DNA of 64,000 nt from GCA-2794515 sp033763335 (GTDB taxonomy: Bacteria; Chloroflexota; Anaerolineae; Aggregatilineales; Phototrophicaceae): the NCBI GenBank assembly GCA_033763335.1, contig JANRKU010000008.1, forward strand, positions 62,001 through 126,000, written 5' to 3'. Below the pieces are notes generated by a model. It was not told where the DNA came from. It saw only the letters and a list, made by a program, of their open reading frames with translations, and ran no database searches. Position numbers and translations under genes: made by a program. This document shows, in pieces, positions 17,201 to 24,822 of the stretch. Positions within the stretch are counted from its first letter, which is position 1, and every line of letters starts with the position of its first letter.

Positions 17201-17602
17201 ATGACCACTTGGATGGTAGTAGAAGACGAACCAGGATTATATGACATGGTACTCACCATGTATACATTGATGGGGGTGCATGGGGTGGCATTCACCACGG
17301 GCGAAGATGCACTCGATTGGATTGATGCCGTAGATAATGGTCAATTTGGCGATGAAATTCCAGAACTTGCCATGTTGGATATTCGCCTACCGGGTAGTGT
17401 GGATGGCACAACCATTGGGATGCGGATGCGCCAGAGCCATATCTTAAAGAATACCCGCATTGTGGTGATGACCGCCTATAAACTCTCAGCCACCGATGAA
17501 GCGCTCATCAAAGAAAAGGTTGGAACAAATACCATCCTTTATAAGCCATTACCCGAATTTGAGACCCTCAAACGGTTGTTGTTTGATATTGCACATGGAT
17601 GA
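17201..17602 (+). CDS. Single-domain response regulator (CheY-like)
   Basis: A 133-residue receiver domain with no output domain. The acidic pair (VVEDEP) is at the N-terminus, the phospho-acceptor Asp is in AMLDIRLPG (about residue 60), the switch Thr is in VVMTAY, and the conserved Lys-Pro is in LYKPLPE. The start at 17201 (MTTWMVVEDE) has AAGGA 7 bases upstream; an upstream TTG is less likely. It lies on the same strand as a PAS histidine kinase 140 bases downstream, which may phosphorylate it. Because there is no DNA-binding domain, its output must be through protein contacts. Confidence 0.9.
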   Translation: MTTWMVVEDEPGLYDMVLTMYTLMGVHGVAFTTGEDALDWIDAVDNGQFGDEIPELAMLDIRLPGSVDGTTIGMRMRQSHILKNTRIVVMTAYKLSATDEALIKEKVGTNTILYKPLPEFETLKRLLFDIAHG

Positions 17603-17614
17603 GCATTATTATTA

Positions 17615-17639
17615 TCGGGCATGAGTCTTTCATGCCCGA
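17615..17639 (+). terminator. Hairpin after the response regulator gene
   Basis: A perfect 10-bp stem (TCGGGCATGA and its complement) with a 5-base loop, 12 bases after the stop. No T-run follows, so termination would be weak and may allow read-through into the kinase gene. Confidence 0.55.
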
Positions 17640-17745
17640 CAAACCCTATATTCATGCTATTGAATGAAATAGTTTTGTTGCATTTCATCCCCTACTCACC
17701 TATAATTCGTCTAAGATTAATGATGGATGAGTAAGCGAGTGGCAT

Positions 17746-19293
17746 ATGTTACAGTCTGAGTATTCGATACAATCCAGTCATCCCCCCCAATCAGAGCGAT
17801 TTATTCAATCTGCCTTAGATGCGCTTTCTGCCCATATTGCTATTTTGAATCGGCAAGGTGTCATCATTGGGGTGAATGTGGCGTGGCGACGTTTTGGTGA
17901 TGAAAATCATCTCGTAGACCCCAATTATTGTGTTGGGATGAATTATTTGGATATTTGTGATAAAGCGACTGGACGAAATAACCGTGAAGCGGGGATGGTA
18001 GCGGCGGGCATCCGCGAGGTTATGAATCGGCAACGTGACGAATTTAAGATGGAATATCCCTGTCATAGTACAACCCGCAAACAGTGGTTTGTATTGCATG
18101 TCACCCGTTTTAGTTGGGAAGGACAAGATAGGTTCATTGTCGCTCATCAAGATGTGACCGAACTCAAAGTGGCTCAGGTGGAACTCTCTGAAAGCCAAAA
18201 GCGGATTCAGGCAATTTTAGATAATGTGATGAACGGCATTATCACACTCGATTCACGCGGGTTTATCGAGACGGCTAATATTGCCGCCTGCGCCATTTTT
18301 GAATATACCGTAGACCAATTCACCTCACAGTCGCTAGACCATCTCATGGCAACCATGCCAAAAGATAAAACAATCCGCCAATTTTTAGAGGATTGGGTGA
18401 CAAGAGTAGATAATGAAACTGTGGGCAAAAGGAGCGATGGGCGCACCTTTCCGATGTATTTTGCCGTTAGCAAAGTGGCTTTGGGCAATAAAACGGTGTA
18501 TATTGCCATTATCCAAGACATTACCGAGCGCAAACGCCTAGAGGCGGAAGTATTTGAAAAAGAAAAATTGAGCATCGCACTACAAAAAGAGCGCGAATTG
18601 CGCGAACTCAAAAATCGGTTCATCACCATGATGTCGCATGAACTCCGCACACCCCTCGCTTCGATTATGCTCTCAAATGACCTGCTCAAATTGTATGGCG
18701 ACCAAGCCCCCCCAGAAGAAAAAATGCTGTATATCGAAAATATCCGCCAACAAGTGGAATTGCTCACTGACCTGATTAAAGATGTGGCGACGATTAGCCG
18801 TACCGATGTTCACAATACCACCATGATGCCAGAATTAATCAATATCGTGGATTATTGCAAAAAATTGGTGGGCGAATTTAGCCTCACCCACAAGCAAACC
18901 CATCGCCTACGCTTTGTGAGTAATCATGACCAATTGAACGTGATGGTAGATATCAAGCTCATGCGCCAAGTATTTAGCAATCTCATCTCGAATGCGCTGA
19001 AATATTCGCCAAAAGGTGGGGATGTTGTGGTAACGGTTGGCGATGAGGGACGATTTATTGAAATTCGGGTTAAAGATAGTGGTATTGGCATCCCAAAAGC
19101 CGACCAACCCCATTTATTTGAGCCGTTTCATCGCGGGTCAAATGTGGGAACAACTCCGGGTACAGGGCTGGGACTCGCTATTGCCAAACAAGCCATTATT
19201 TTACATAACGGTACGATTGAGGTAGAAAGTCATGAGGGGAAAGGGACGACCATTCTCGTGCGCTTGCCTGTGCATTTTGAGATGGAAGATTAG
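17746..19293 (+). CDS. PAS-domain sensor histidine kinase
   Basis: A 515-residue soluble histidine kinase. Two PAS domains occupy about residues 18-140 and 145-265; the first ends in a PAC-like segment (FIVAHQDVTEL) and the second in YIAIIQDITERKRL. A HisKA domain follows with the phospho-acceptor His in MMSHELRTPLASI (about 302), and then an HATPase_c domain with N box (NLISNALKYSP), G1 (DSGIGIP) and G2 (GTGLGLAIAKQ). No membrane segments are present, so it senses an internal cue. It is probably partnered with the receiver protein just upstream. Confidence 0.92.
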   Translation: MLQSEYSIQSSHPPQSERFIQSALDALSAHIAILNRQGVIIGVNVAWRRFGDENHLVDPNYCVGMNYLDICDKATGRNNREAGMVAAGIREVMNRQRDEFKMEYPCHSTTRKQWFVLHVTRFSWEGQDRFIVAHQDVTELKVAQVELSESQKRIQAILDNVMNGIITLDSRGFIETANIAACAIFEYTVDQFTSQSLDHLMATMPKDKTIRQFLEDWVTRVDNETVGKRSDGRTFPMYFAVSKVALGNKTVYIAIIQDITERKRLEAEVFEKEKLSIALQKERELRELKNRFITMMSHELRTPLASIMLSNDLLKLYGDQAPPEEKMLYIENIRQQVELLTDLIKDVATISRTDVHNTTMMPELINIVDYCKKLVGEFSLTHKQTHRLRFVSNHDQLNVMVDIKLMRQVFSNLISNALKYSPKGGDVVVTVGDEGRFIEIRVKDSGIGIPKADQPHLFEPFHRGSNVGTTPGTGLGLAIAKQAIILHNGTIEVESHEGKGTTILVRLPVHFEMED

Positions 19294-19328
19294 CATAAGG
19301 GGGCAATACCATGTGTTAGGGTGTGCCT

Positions 19329-19356
19329 GTAGGGGCATGATATATCATGCCTCTAC
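19329..19356. repeat. Intergenic palindrome, ATGATATATCAT-core type
   Basis: A 28-base near-perfect palindrome (arms GTAGGGGCATGATA and TATCATGCCTCTAC; one G-T mismatch) between the convergent kinase and pyrH genes. The same sequence occurs perfectly at 46791-46818. It may act as a two-way terminator. Confidence 0.8.
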
Positions 19357-19394
19357 CTTAATATATTATTGCGCCCTTACGAACTTACAAGATA

Positions 19395-20114
19395 TTATCC
19401 GCTAATAATCGTCCCAACACTGTGGTCGCCACACACAGCACGATATAAATCATCATCTGCCCAAAAATTCATGACCAAAATCGGCATTTTATTCTCTTGG
19501 CACAAGGTAAAAGCAGTCATATCCATCACTTCAAATTTATTTTTGATGACTTCATCGTAGCTCAAGCGACTATAACGAGTGGCATTGGGGTCTTTTTTAG
19601 GGTCAGCCGAATAGACACCATCCACTTTTGTGGCTTTAATAACAATTTGAGCGTGAATTTCTAAGGCGCGTAAGGCGGCAGCGGTATCGGTGGTGAAATA
19701 GGGGTTGCCCGTACCTGCTGTCATAATCACCACACGCCCTTTTTCGAGATGTCGAATAGCACGTAGGCGGATATATGGTTCTGCAATCGTATTCATTTGA
19801 ACGGCTGTCTGAACTCTGGTGACAATACCCTCGCGTTCTAGGGCATCTTGTAATGCCAAGCCGTTCATCACAATACCAAGCATCCCCATGTGGTCAGCCG
19901 TTGATTGTGACATCCCGCGCTTAACCCCTTGTTCCCCGCGCCATAAATTGCCTGCACCAATCACAATCCCAATTTGTACCCCCAAATCAAAAATGCGTTT
20001 AATTTTGATAGCGATGTCTTTGGCACGAGCAGGGTCTATGCCAAATCCAGCATCACCAGCGAGGGCTTCGCCACTGAGTTTGAGTAGAATACGGTCATAG
20101 GCTTTTTGGGTCAT
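19395..20114 (-). CDS. pyrH: UMP kinase
   Basis: Phosphorylates UMP to UDP with ATP in pyrimidine nucleotide synthesis; bacterial hexameric amino-acid-kinase-fold enzyme. The 239-residue length is normal. Diagnostic segments are LLKLSGEALAG near the start, GIVIGAGNLWRG (about 53-64), ADHMGMLGIVMNGLALQDAL and the TAGTGNPYFTTDTAAALRA loop (about 132-150). AAGGA precedes the ATG. It lies downstream of rpsB and tsf in the order found in many bacteria, but a strong hairpin separates it from tsf. Confidence 0.97.
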   Translation of the reverse strand: MTQKAYDRILLKLSGEALAGDAGFGIDPARAKDIAIKIKRIFDLGVQIGIVIGAGNLWRGEQGVKRGMSQSTADHMGMLGIVMNGLALQDALEREGIVTRVQTAVQMNTIAEPYIRLRAIRHLEKGRVVIMTAGTGNPYFTTDTAAALRALEIHAQIVIKATKVDGVYSADPKKDPNATRYSRLSYDEVIKNKFEVMDMTAFTLCQENKMPILVMNFWADDDLYRAVCGDHSVGTIISG

Positions 20115-20141
20115 GGGAAAAATCCTTTCTAAGAATTATGC

Positions 20142-20173
20142 AAAAAAAACGGACTAGCAAATGCTAATCCGTT
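20142..20173 (-). terminator. Terminator or attenuator between tsf and pyrH
   Basis: On the minus strand, arms AACGGA-TAGCA type pair across a 2-base loop with one internal mismatch, followed by a run of eight T. It lies 63 bases after tsf and 28 bases before pyrH, so it should end most rpsB-tsf transcripts. Confidence 0.8.
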
Positions 20174-20235
20174 GGTGTTTTGTGAACATCCAGTGTGTGA
20201 TAAATTGGGATGGGATGTTCGCCAATATCCCATTT

Positions 20236-20877
20236 TTATTCGGCACTTTCTTCTGTTGAGGCATTTTCGCCCAACGCGAAGCGTGCAAAACGGCGAATTT
20301 GAATACTTTCGCCCAATTCTGCGACCACTGATTGTAATAATTGTTCAATGGTCTTGGAATCATCTTTGAGAGAAGATTGTTCCATCAAGACAATATCGCT
20401 ATAGAATTTATCCATACGCCCTTGCACGATTTTTTCCAAAATGTCAGCCGGTTTGGTGGCATTTTTGGGGTCTTCTTGCAAAATGCGGAGTTGAACAGCT
20501 TTTTCGTGTTCGACCAATTCTTGTGGCACTTCTTCACGGCGCAGATATTGTGGCGCAAGGTTGGCGATATGAAGCGCCAAATCTTTGGCAAAGGTGCGGA
20601 AAGCAGGTGTATTGGCGACAAAATCGGTTTCGCAATTGACTTCCACAATCACACCCAAGCGGGCATTAAAGTGAAGGTAGCTTTCGATGACACCTTCATT
20701 CATGGCACGACCAGCACCGAGTTTTTTATTGGCTTTGGCGATGCCTTTCTCGCGCAACCAATCAACCGATTTTTGGATATCACCATCATGAAGTTCTAAT
20801 GCTTTTTTGCAATCTAAAGGACCTGCACCACTGATTTCGCGCAAATCCTTGACCATCTTGGCGGTAATTTCTGCCAT
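20236..20877 (-). CDS. tsf: Translation elongation factor Ts
   Basis: Guanine-nucleotide exchange factor for EF-Tu. The N-terminal UBA-like domain (VKDLREISGAGPLDCKKAL) and the conserved exchange segment (VIVEVNCETDFVANT) are both clear. With 213 residues it is the short form found in several phyla, lacking part of the dimerisation region of the ~280-residue E. coli protein. It follows rpsB by 6 bases and is cotranscribed with it. Confidence 0.97.
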   Translation of the reverse strand: MAEITAKMVKDLREISGAGPLDCKKALELHDGDIQKSVDWLREKGIAKANKKLGAGRAMNEGVIESYLHFNARLGVIVEVNCETDFVANTPAFRTFAKDLALHIANLAPQYLRREEVPQELVEHEKAVQLRILQEDPKNATKPADILEKIVQGRMDKFYSDIVLMEQSSLKDDSKTIEQLLQSVVAELGESIQIRRFARFALGENASTEESAE

Positions 20878-20883
20878 AGTGAT

Positions 20884-21717
20884 TTATTCCTCATCCTCAA
20901 ATAATTTAGAATCGCGTAATTTAGCGAGGGTTGATGCGCCGAAGTATTTTTCGTCGCCAACTTCCTCTTCTTCTTCATAGCCCTTGCGGGAAGCATAGGT
21001 GGTTTCATCCTCTTCGAGAATGTCCTTATCACGCATATCGCGTCCTTCAATCACCGCATTGGCAAAGGCTTCGACAATGAGCTTGATGGCACGCATGGCA
21101 TCATCATTACCGGGAAGCACATAATCAATGGGGCGTGGGTCGCAATTGGTATCGAGCAATGCCAACACAGGAATATTCAAGATGTTGGCTTCCTTCACGG
21201 CGGTGGATTCACGGCGGGTATCTACCACAATAATGAGTTCTGGCAGACGGCGCATTTCACGAATACCACCCAAACGCAAATTGAGTTTGTCAATTTCGCG
21301 GTTGAGCATGAGGGCTTCGCGTTTGGTGAGCAGTTCAAATTCACCTTTTTCGCGGCGGGTTTCTAATTTTTTGAGGGTGTCAATACGGTCACGGATGGTA
21401 CGCCAATTGGTGAGGGTGCCACCGAGCCAGCGTTGATTCACATAAGGCATCCCGCAACGGACAGCTTCTTGGGCAACCGTTTCTTGGGCTTGGCGTTTTG
21501 TACCGACAAACAACACATTCCCGCCTTTTGCCACAATATCACGAACAAGGTCGTAATAGGCATTGAGGTTGGCGATGGTTTGTTGCAGGTCAATGATGTG
21601 AATTCCGTTGCGTTGGGCAAAGATATAGGGTGCCATTTGGGGATTCCACTTTTGAGTGCGGTGTCCAAAATGCACGCCTGTTTCCAGTAATTGCTTCAAT
21701 GTTACCGATGAAGGCAT
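20884..21717 (-). CDS. rpsB: 30S ribosomal protein S2
   Basis: Small-subunit ribosomal protein. The conserved start (TLKQLLETGVHFGHRTQKWNP), YIFAQRNGIHIIDLQQT, and FVGTKRQAQETV segments are present, together with RWLGGTLTNWRTI. The C-terminal ~50 residues are a charged Glu-rich extension beyond the ~230-240-residue core. An AGGAGAAAG Shine-Dalgarno precedes the ATG. It is the first gene of rpsB-tsf, with a long leader of roughly 150 bases if the predicted promoter at 21870-21898 is used. Confidence 0.97.
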   Translation of the reverse strand: MPSSVTLKQLLETGVHFGHRTQKWNPQMAPYIFAQRNGIHIIDLQQTIANLNAYYDLVRDIVAKGGNVLFVGTKRQAQETVAQEAVRCGMPYVNQRWLGGTLTNWRTIRDRIDTLKKLETRREKGEFELLTKREALMLNREIDKLNLRLGGIREMRRLPELIIVVDTRRESTAVKEANILNIPVLALLDTNCDPRPIDYVLPGNDDAMRAIKLIVEAFANAVIEGRDMRDKDILEEDETTYASRKGYEEEEEVGDEKYFGASTLAKLRDSKLFEDEE

Positions 21718-21865
21718 AGTGAATCTTTCTCCTAAAATAGTATCGTGTTTTAACTAAGCACACCCGTCATCCCATTGTGACCGCCTGATAATCAGACGAC
21801 ACGCACAATTAGTCGGGGCATGTGAAATTAGCTGATGTAGGCTTATTTACCTGCATCAAACCGCG
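21718..21865 (-). other. Long untranslated leader of rpsB
   Basis: No open frame of note is seen. If transcription starts from the promoter proposed just upstream, this would be an unusually long leader, where ribosomal-protein autoregulation is often placed. I cannot draw a confident S2-binding fold from the sequence alone. Confidence 0.3.
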
Positions 21866-21869
21866 CAGT

Positions 21870-21898
21870 AGTGTAGCATAACGTGGCAACTTGCACAA
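21870..21898 (-). promoter_or_regulatory. Possible rpsB promoter
   Basis: On the minus strand, TTGTGC and TACACT are separated by 17 bases; each matches the sigma-70 consensus at three or four of six positions. Weak but well placed. Confidence 0.35.
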
Positions 21899-21965
21899 GA
21901 TAAAACCACTAACTGCTACAATTCGCAAGTATCTCATTCTTTACAATCTCTTAATTATACAGTAA

Positions 21966-22038
21966 TTGACAAACTACCTCACTTTTTGATATATTAAAAA
22001 AGTAAATTTCAACACACCGCACATGCTTTCAACACACC
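21966..22038 (+). promoter_or_regulatory. Promoter with tandem operator-like repeat for the exported 153-residue protein
   Basis: TTGACA (21966-21971) and TATATT (21990-21995) are 18 bases apart, close to the sigma-70 consensus. Downstream, TTTCAACACACC is present twice (22007-22018 and 22027-22038), offset by 20 bases or about two helical turns, which looks like a binding site for a regulator. The rest of the leader to 22130 has no other feature than the GGAG ribosome-binding site. Confidence 0.5.
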
Positions 22039-22130
22039 CCTTGAATTTACAATTTTCATAGTTCCTAGATACCTATTGGGGAATACAAAATCTGAAAGTT
22101 TCGTAAATTTATATTACAAGGAGAATCAAG

Positions 22131-22592
22131 ATGGAAATTTCTAAACGCCTTTTTTTTGCAAAAGGTCAAACTATTAAAGCATTGTTAATTTTATTTGCAA
22201 TGCTAATTATGGTGTTTCCAGTATTTGCCAACACTAGTGGTTGGTCGTTTACTGGGACAGTCGCTGGTCGTGTTGTGAATGGTGGAAACAATGGTATATA
22301 TCATAATATGACTGCAGGCTCACTAACAAACAGTGGGAGCATTTGGCCTACTTTTGCAAATCCTGGTTCAACTAGCCCATCCCCATGGGTATTTGAAGTC
22401 TGGAAAGATAATGGGATTTTTGATTCATTTATATGTGCCTCATCACCTGTTACTACCGGAACGACCATAGGGCAAGGTACATCTTTCAGCCAGGGTTGCG
22501 GAACTATATCTAGTGGAAGCTACTATCTTGTAGCTTGGCGTGCCACAACAGATGGGCGTTCATATTCAGCATCTGGCTCATTTTCTAGTTAA
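22131..22592 (+). CDS. Small exported protein of unknown function
   Basis: A 153-residue protein with a clear signal peptide (basic N-terminus, hydrophobic core ALLILFAMLIMVFPVFA). The mature part of about 115 residues is rich in Gly, Ser and Thr with several Trp and two Cys (ICASS and GCGTI) that could form a disulfide; beta structure is likely. A strong GGAG site precedes the ATG. The gene has its own promoter-like region and is followed by a palindromic repeat. Its more AT-rich flanks differ from the rpsB side. No family is recognised. Confidence 0.7.
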   Translation: MEISKRLFFAKGQTIKALLILFAMLIMVFPVFANTSGWSFTGTVAGRVVNGGNNGIYHNMTAGSLTNSGSIWPTFANPGSTSPSPWVFEVWKDNGIFDSFICASSPVTTGTTIGQGTSFSQGCGTISSGSYYLVAWRATTDGRSYSASGSFSS

Positions 22593-22619
22593 AACTTAGC
22601 TTGAAATTTTCATATTGGT

Positions 22620-22647
22620 GTAGTGGCATGATATGTTATGCCACTAC
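22620..22647. repeat. Intergenic palindrome, variant of the GTAG...CTAC family
   Basis: Arms GTAGTGGCAT and ATGCCACTAC surround GATATGTT. Compared with the 46791 copy the stem changes are paired (GTAGTGGC with GCCACTAC), so the hairpin is kept. It lies 28 bases after a stop codon. Confidence 0.75.
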
Positions 22648-22740
22648 TATTGTAAAACCAAGAAATGTAAATCTTATAATTAGCTATTGAGATAGCTCTA
22701 ATAAGCCATTAGATTAATTTTTTAAGAGGAGTCGTTACAC

Positions 22741-23403
22741 ATGCAGATTATACTGGGTGATTTAGCTGTAGATGTCTGGTTTATTGCACTTGGAATTCTA
22801 ATTGTCACACTCATAATTTTATGGCGCAAAAAACATAGCTTATCTTATCTCCTCTGCTTCTCTTTTTTTGGAATATATCTGGTGTATGGTATTGGGAAGG
22901 TATTTTTTCCTATCTATATAAGTGGGCGATTTGTAGATGTCATGAGACAACAGCCTTCTTTGCTAGACATCAATTTGATACCTTTCTATTTTGGACCCTT
23001 TACCACGCTATCGGATGCTTTGTCGGGTTTGATTCTAAATATTATTCTAACAGTGCCATTTGGCTTTGGATTGAATTTTATTATGCGGGTCAGGGCAAAG
23101 AACTTTATTTGGTTAGCCCCTGCCGTTGGTTTTGGAATCGAGATTACCCAGCTTATCATTTCTTTAATACTGAGATACCCGTATCGCGTTATTGACATTA
23201 ACGATGCCCTGATGAATACATTGGGCGTTTGGATTGGCTATGCCATATTCAGGCTTTTTTCGTGGATCTATCGATGGGCAACCAAACATTTTCATATCAA
23301 GCACGAAGGGCTATCGGCATATATTTATCATGTTGTAGTCCATCATACCCGACCAGAAAAAACACCTGAAGAAACGATCTTTAACACTACAAAAACACAA
23401 TGA
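22741..23403 (+). CDS. VanZ-like membrane protein
   Basis: A 220-residue membrane protein of the VanZ-like family, named after the teicoplanin-resistance accessory protein but found widely in non-resistant bacteria. Features are several hydrophobic helices, the loop NLIPFYF after the second helix, and the conserved pattern EITQLIISLILRYPYRVIDI followed by DALMNTLGVWIGYAIF, which holds the family's Asp residues. A GAGGAG site lies about 9 bases before the ATG. The family's biochemical role is not established. The last ~50 residues are a soluble basic tail. Confidence 0.8.
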   Translation: MQIILGDLAVDVWFIALGILIVTLIILWRKKHSLSYLLCFSFFGIYLVYGIGKVFFPIYISGRFVDVMRQQPSLLDINLIPFYFGPFTTLSDALSGLILNIILTVPFGFGLNFIMRVRAKNFIWLAPAVGFGIEITQLIISLILRYPYRVIDINDALMNTLGVWIGYAIFRLFSWIYRWATKHFHIKHEGLSAYIYHVVVHHTRPEKTPEETIFNTTKTQ

Positions 23404-23637
23404 ATACTACCAATTTATTTTTGCTATCCGCGTATTCCGCCCTGCTTACCCCTCCCCCCACCGATTGAACAGGCAAGATACTTCATTTGCTGATATTCAA
23501 AATTAGTTAGGATGGGCATTTAGCACTTCCTAGCCCATATCCCCTATATCATCGCTAACCCACCGATTGCGGTACGTTTGGCAATATGGCGCTATAATGG
23601 GGCTATTGGTTACGCTATTTTTTGGAGATGTTGCCCA

Positions 23638-24804
23638 ATGAAACGATTCATCCTATTTAGTCTGATATTACTCACACTAGGGGGGGTATTCCGCCCCGCC
23701 CCTACCGTTGCACAACCCCTCAATATGCCCCTCGTGATGCTCATCGAAGGGGATTTGTGGACATGGAATCCGCAAACCGAAGCCCTCGTCCAATTGACCA
23801 CATGGGGATACAATTTTAAGCCCGTGATGTCGCCTAATGGCGATTGGGTCGCTTATAAATCGTGGGCGACTATCACCGTAGATGCCATTAATGCCAATGC
23901 GCCGATGAACCCCGTTGAACCACCCGGTAATATTTGGCTCATAGACCCCTTTACAGGGGATGCCATCCGCATTGCCGACCAACCCGCCGATGCTGTATTT
24001 GGTACAGCATCGAATGACCGTTTTGTGGCGCGTTCCAACCCTGTATGGTCACTAGATGGCACAGAAATCGCATGGACAGAATTTATATTCCCAGAATATG
24101 CCAGTCAATTGGTGGTCTATAATATCGCCGCCCAAACGACCCGCATTGCTATAAACGGGTTGCCAATTGGGTATGAACAATCGGGTCCTGTAGACGTGGT
24201 TTGGGGTAATTTTGGGATTGTATACCCGACCACCAATTATAACGCTGGTACGGAGCAATTTGAGGACACTTATTATGTATATGACCCTAATGGTGGTGGT
24301 GGATTCAACAGTTTCACTATCGCCGACCAATATGAGGTGAATCATGGCGCGTTTTGGTTCACAGGGACAGAATTTATCAATGGCATGGATAACGGGGTAG
24401 CGATTATCACAGGGAGCAATTTGCCCAAATTGGTAAACCCCCTCACAGGTGTTACAAACGATTTTATGGGCATGTTGGTGGGATATAGCGCGTGGCAAAG
24501 CCTCACACAAGGCAATTATGTGAGTTTCTCACAATACAATGTTGGTAGTGACTATGGGCTTATCTGGTCATCTCAAAGTTCAGATGGGCGCTTTTTAGGC
24601 GATATTGGCACGAGTATCAGCTATTTTGATACCTTCTCCAAGATGGCGATTTCGCCCGATGGCTTGAGCGTGGCATATATTGCCGATGATGGCAGTGTGT
24701 TGGTCTGGCAAAATGGACTAACCATACAATTGCCTGTGAGCAATGTCGAAGCAGTGGTATGGTCGCCTGTATTATGGACGACCAATTACCCTGTGGGTGG
24801 CTGA
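23638..24804 (+). CDS. Exported PD40/beta-propeller-like protein
   Basis: A 388-residue protein with a signal peptide (MKRFILFSLILLTLGGVF). The mature part has repeated blades of the TolB/PD40 type, for example LMLIEGDLWTWNP-like starts, KPVMSPNGDWVAYKS, NPVWSLDGTEIAW and MAISPDGLSVAYIADDGS. Such propellers bind proteins or ligands at the cell surface; no enzymatic motif is visible. The start at 23638 is favoured by the signal peptide; GGAG lies about 11 bases upstream, and an in-frame start at 23578 adds only unlikely sequence. It converges with the WD40 gene, 18 bases between stops. Confidence 0.75.
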   Translation: MKRFILFSLILLTLGGVFRPAPTVAQPLNMPLVMLIEGDLWTWNPQTEALVQLTTWGYNFKPVMSPNGDWVAYKSWATITVDAINANAPMNPVEPPGNIWLIDPFTGDAIRIADQPADAVFGTASNDRFVARSNPVWSLDGTEIAWTEFIFPEYASQLVVYNIAAQTTRIAINGLPIGYEQSGPVDVVWGNFGIVYPTTNYNAGTEQFEDTYYVYDPNGGGGFNSFTIADQYEVNHGAFWFTGTEFINGMDNGVAIITGSNLPKLVNPLTGVTNDFMGMLVGYSAWQSLTQGNYVSFSQYNVGSDYGLIWSSQSSDGRFLGDIGTSISYFDTFSKMAISPDGLSVAYIADDGSVLVWQNGLTIQLPVSNVEAVVWSPVLWTTNYPVGG

Positions 24805-24822
24805 TAAATCACCTAATCCTTT

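Noticed and set aside
23404..23637. A gene or RNA in the 234-bp gap after the VanZ-like gene
   Set aside because: No open frame with a start signal, tRNA or strong hairpin is visible.
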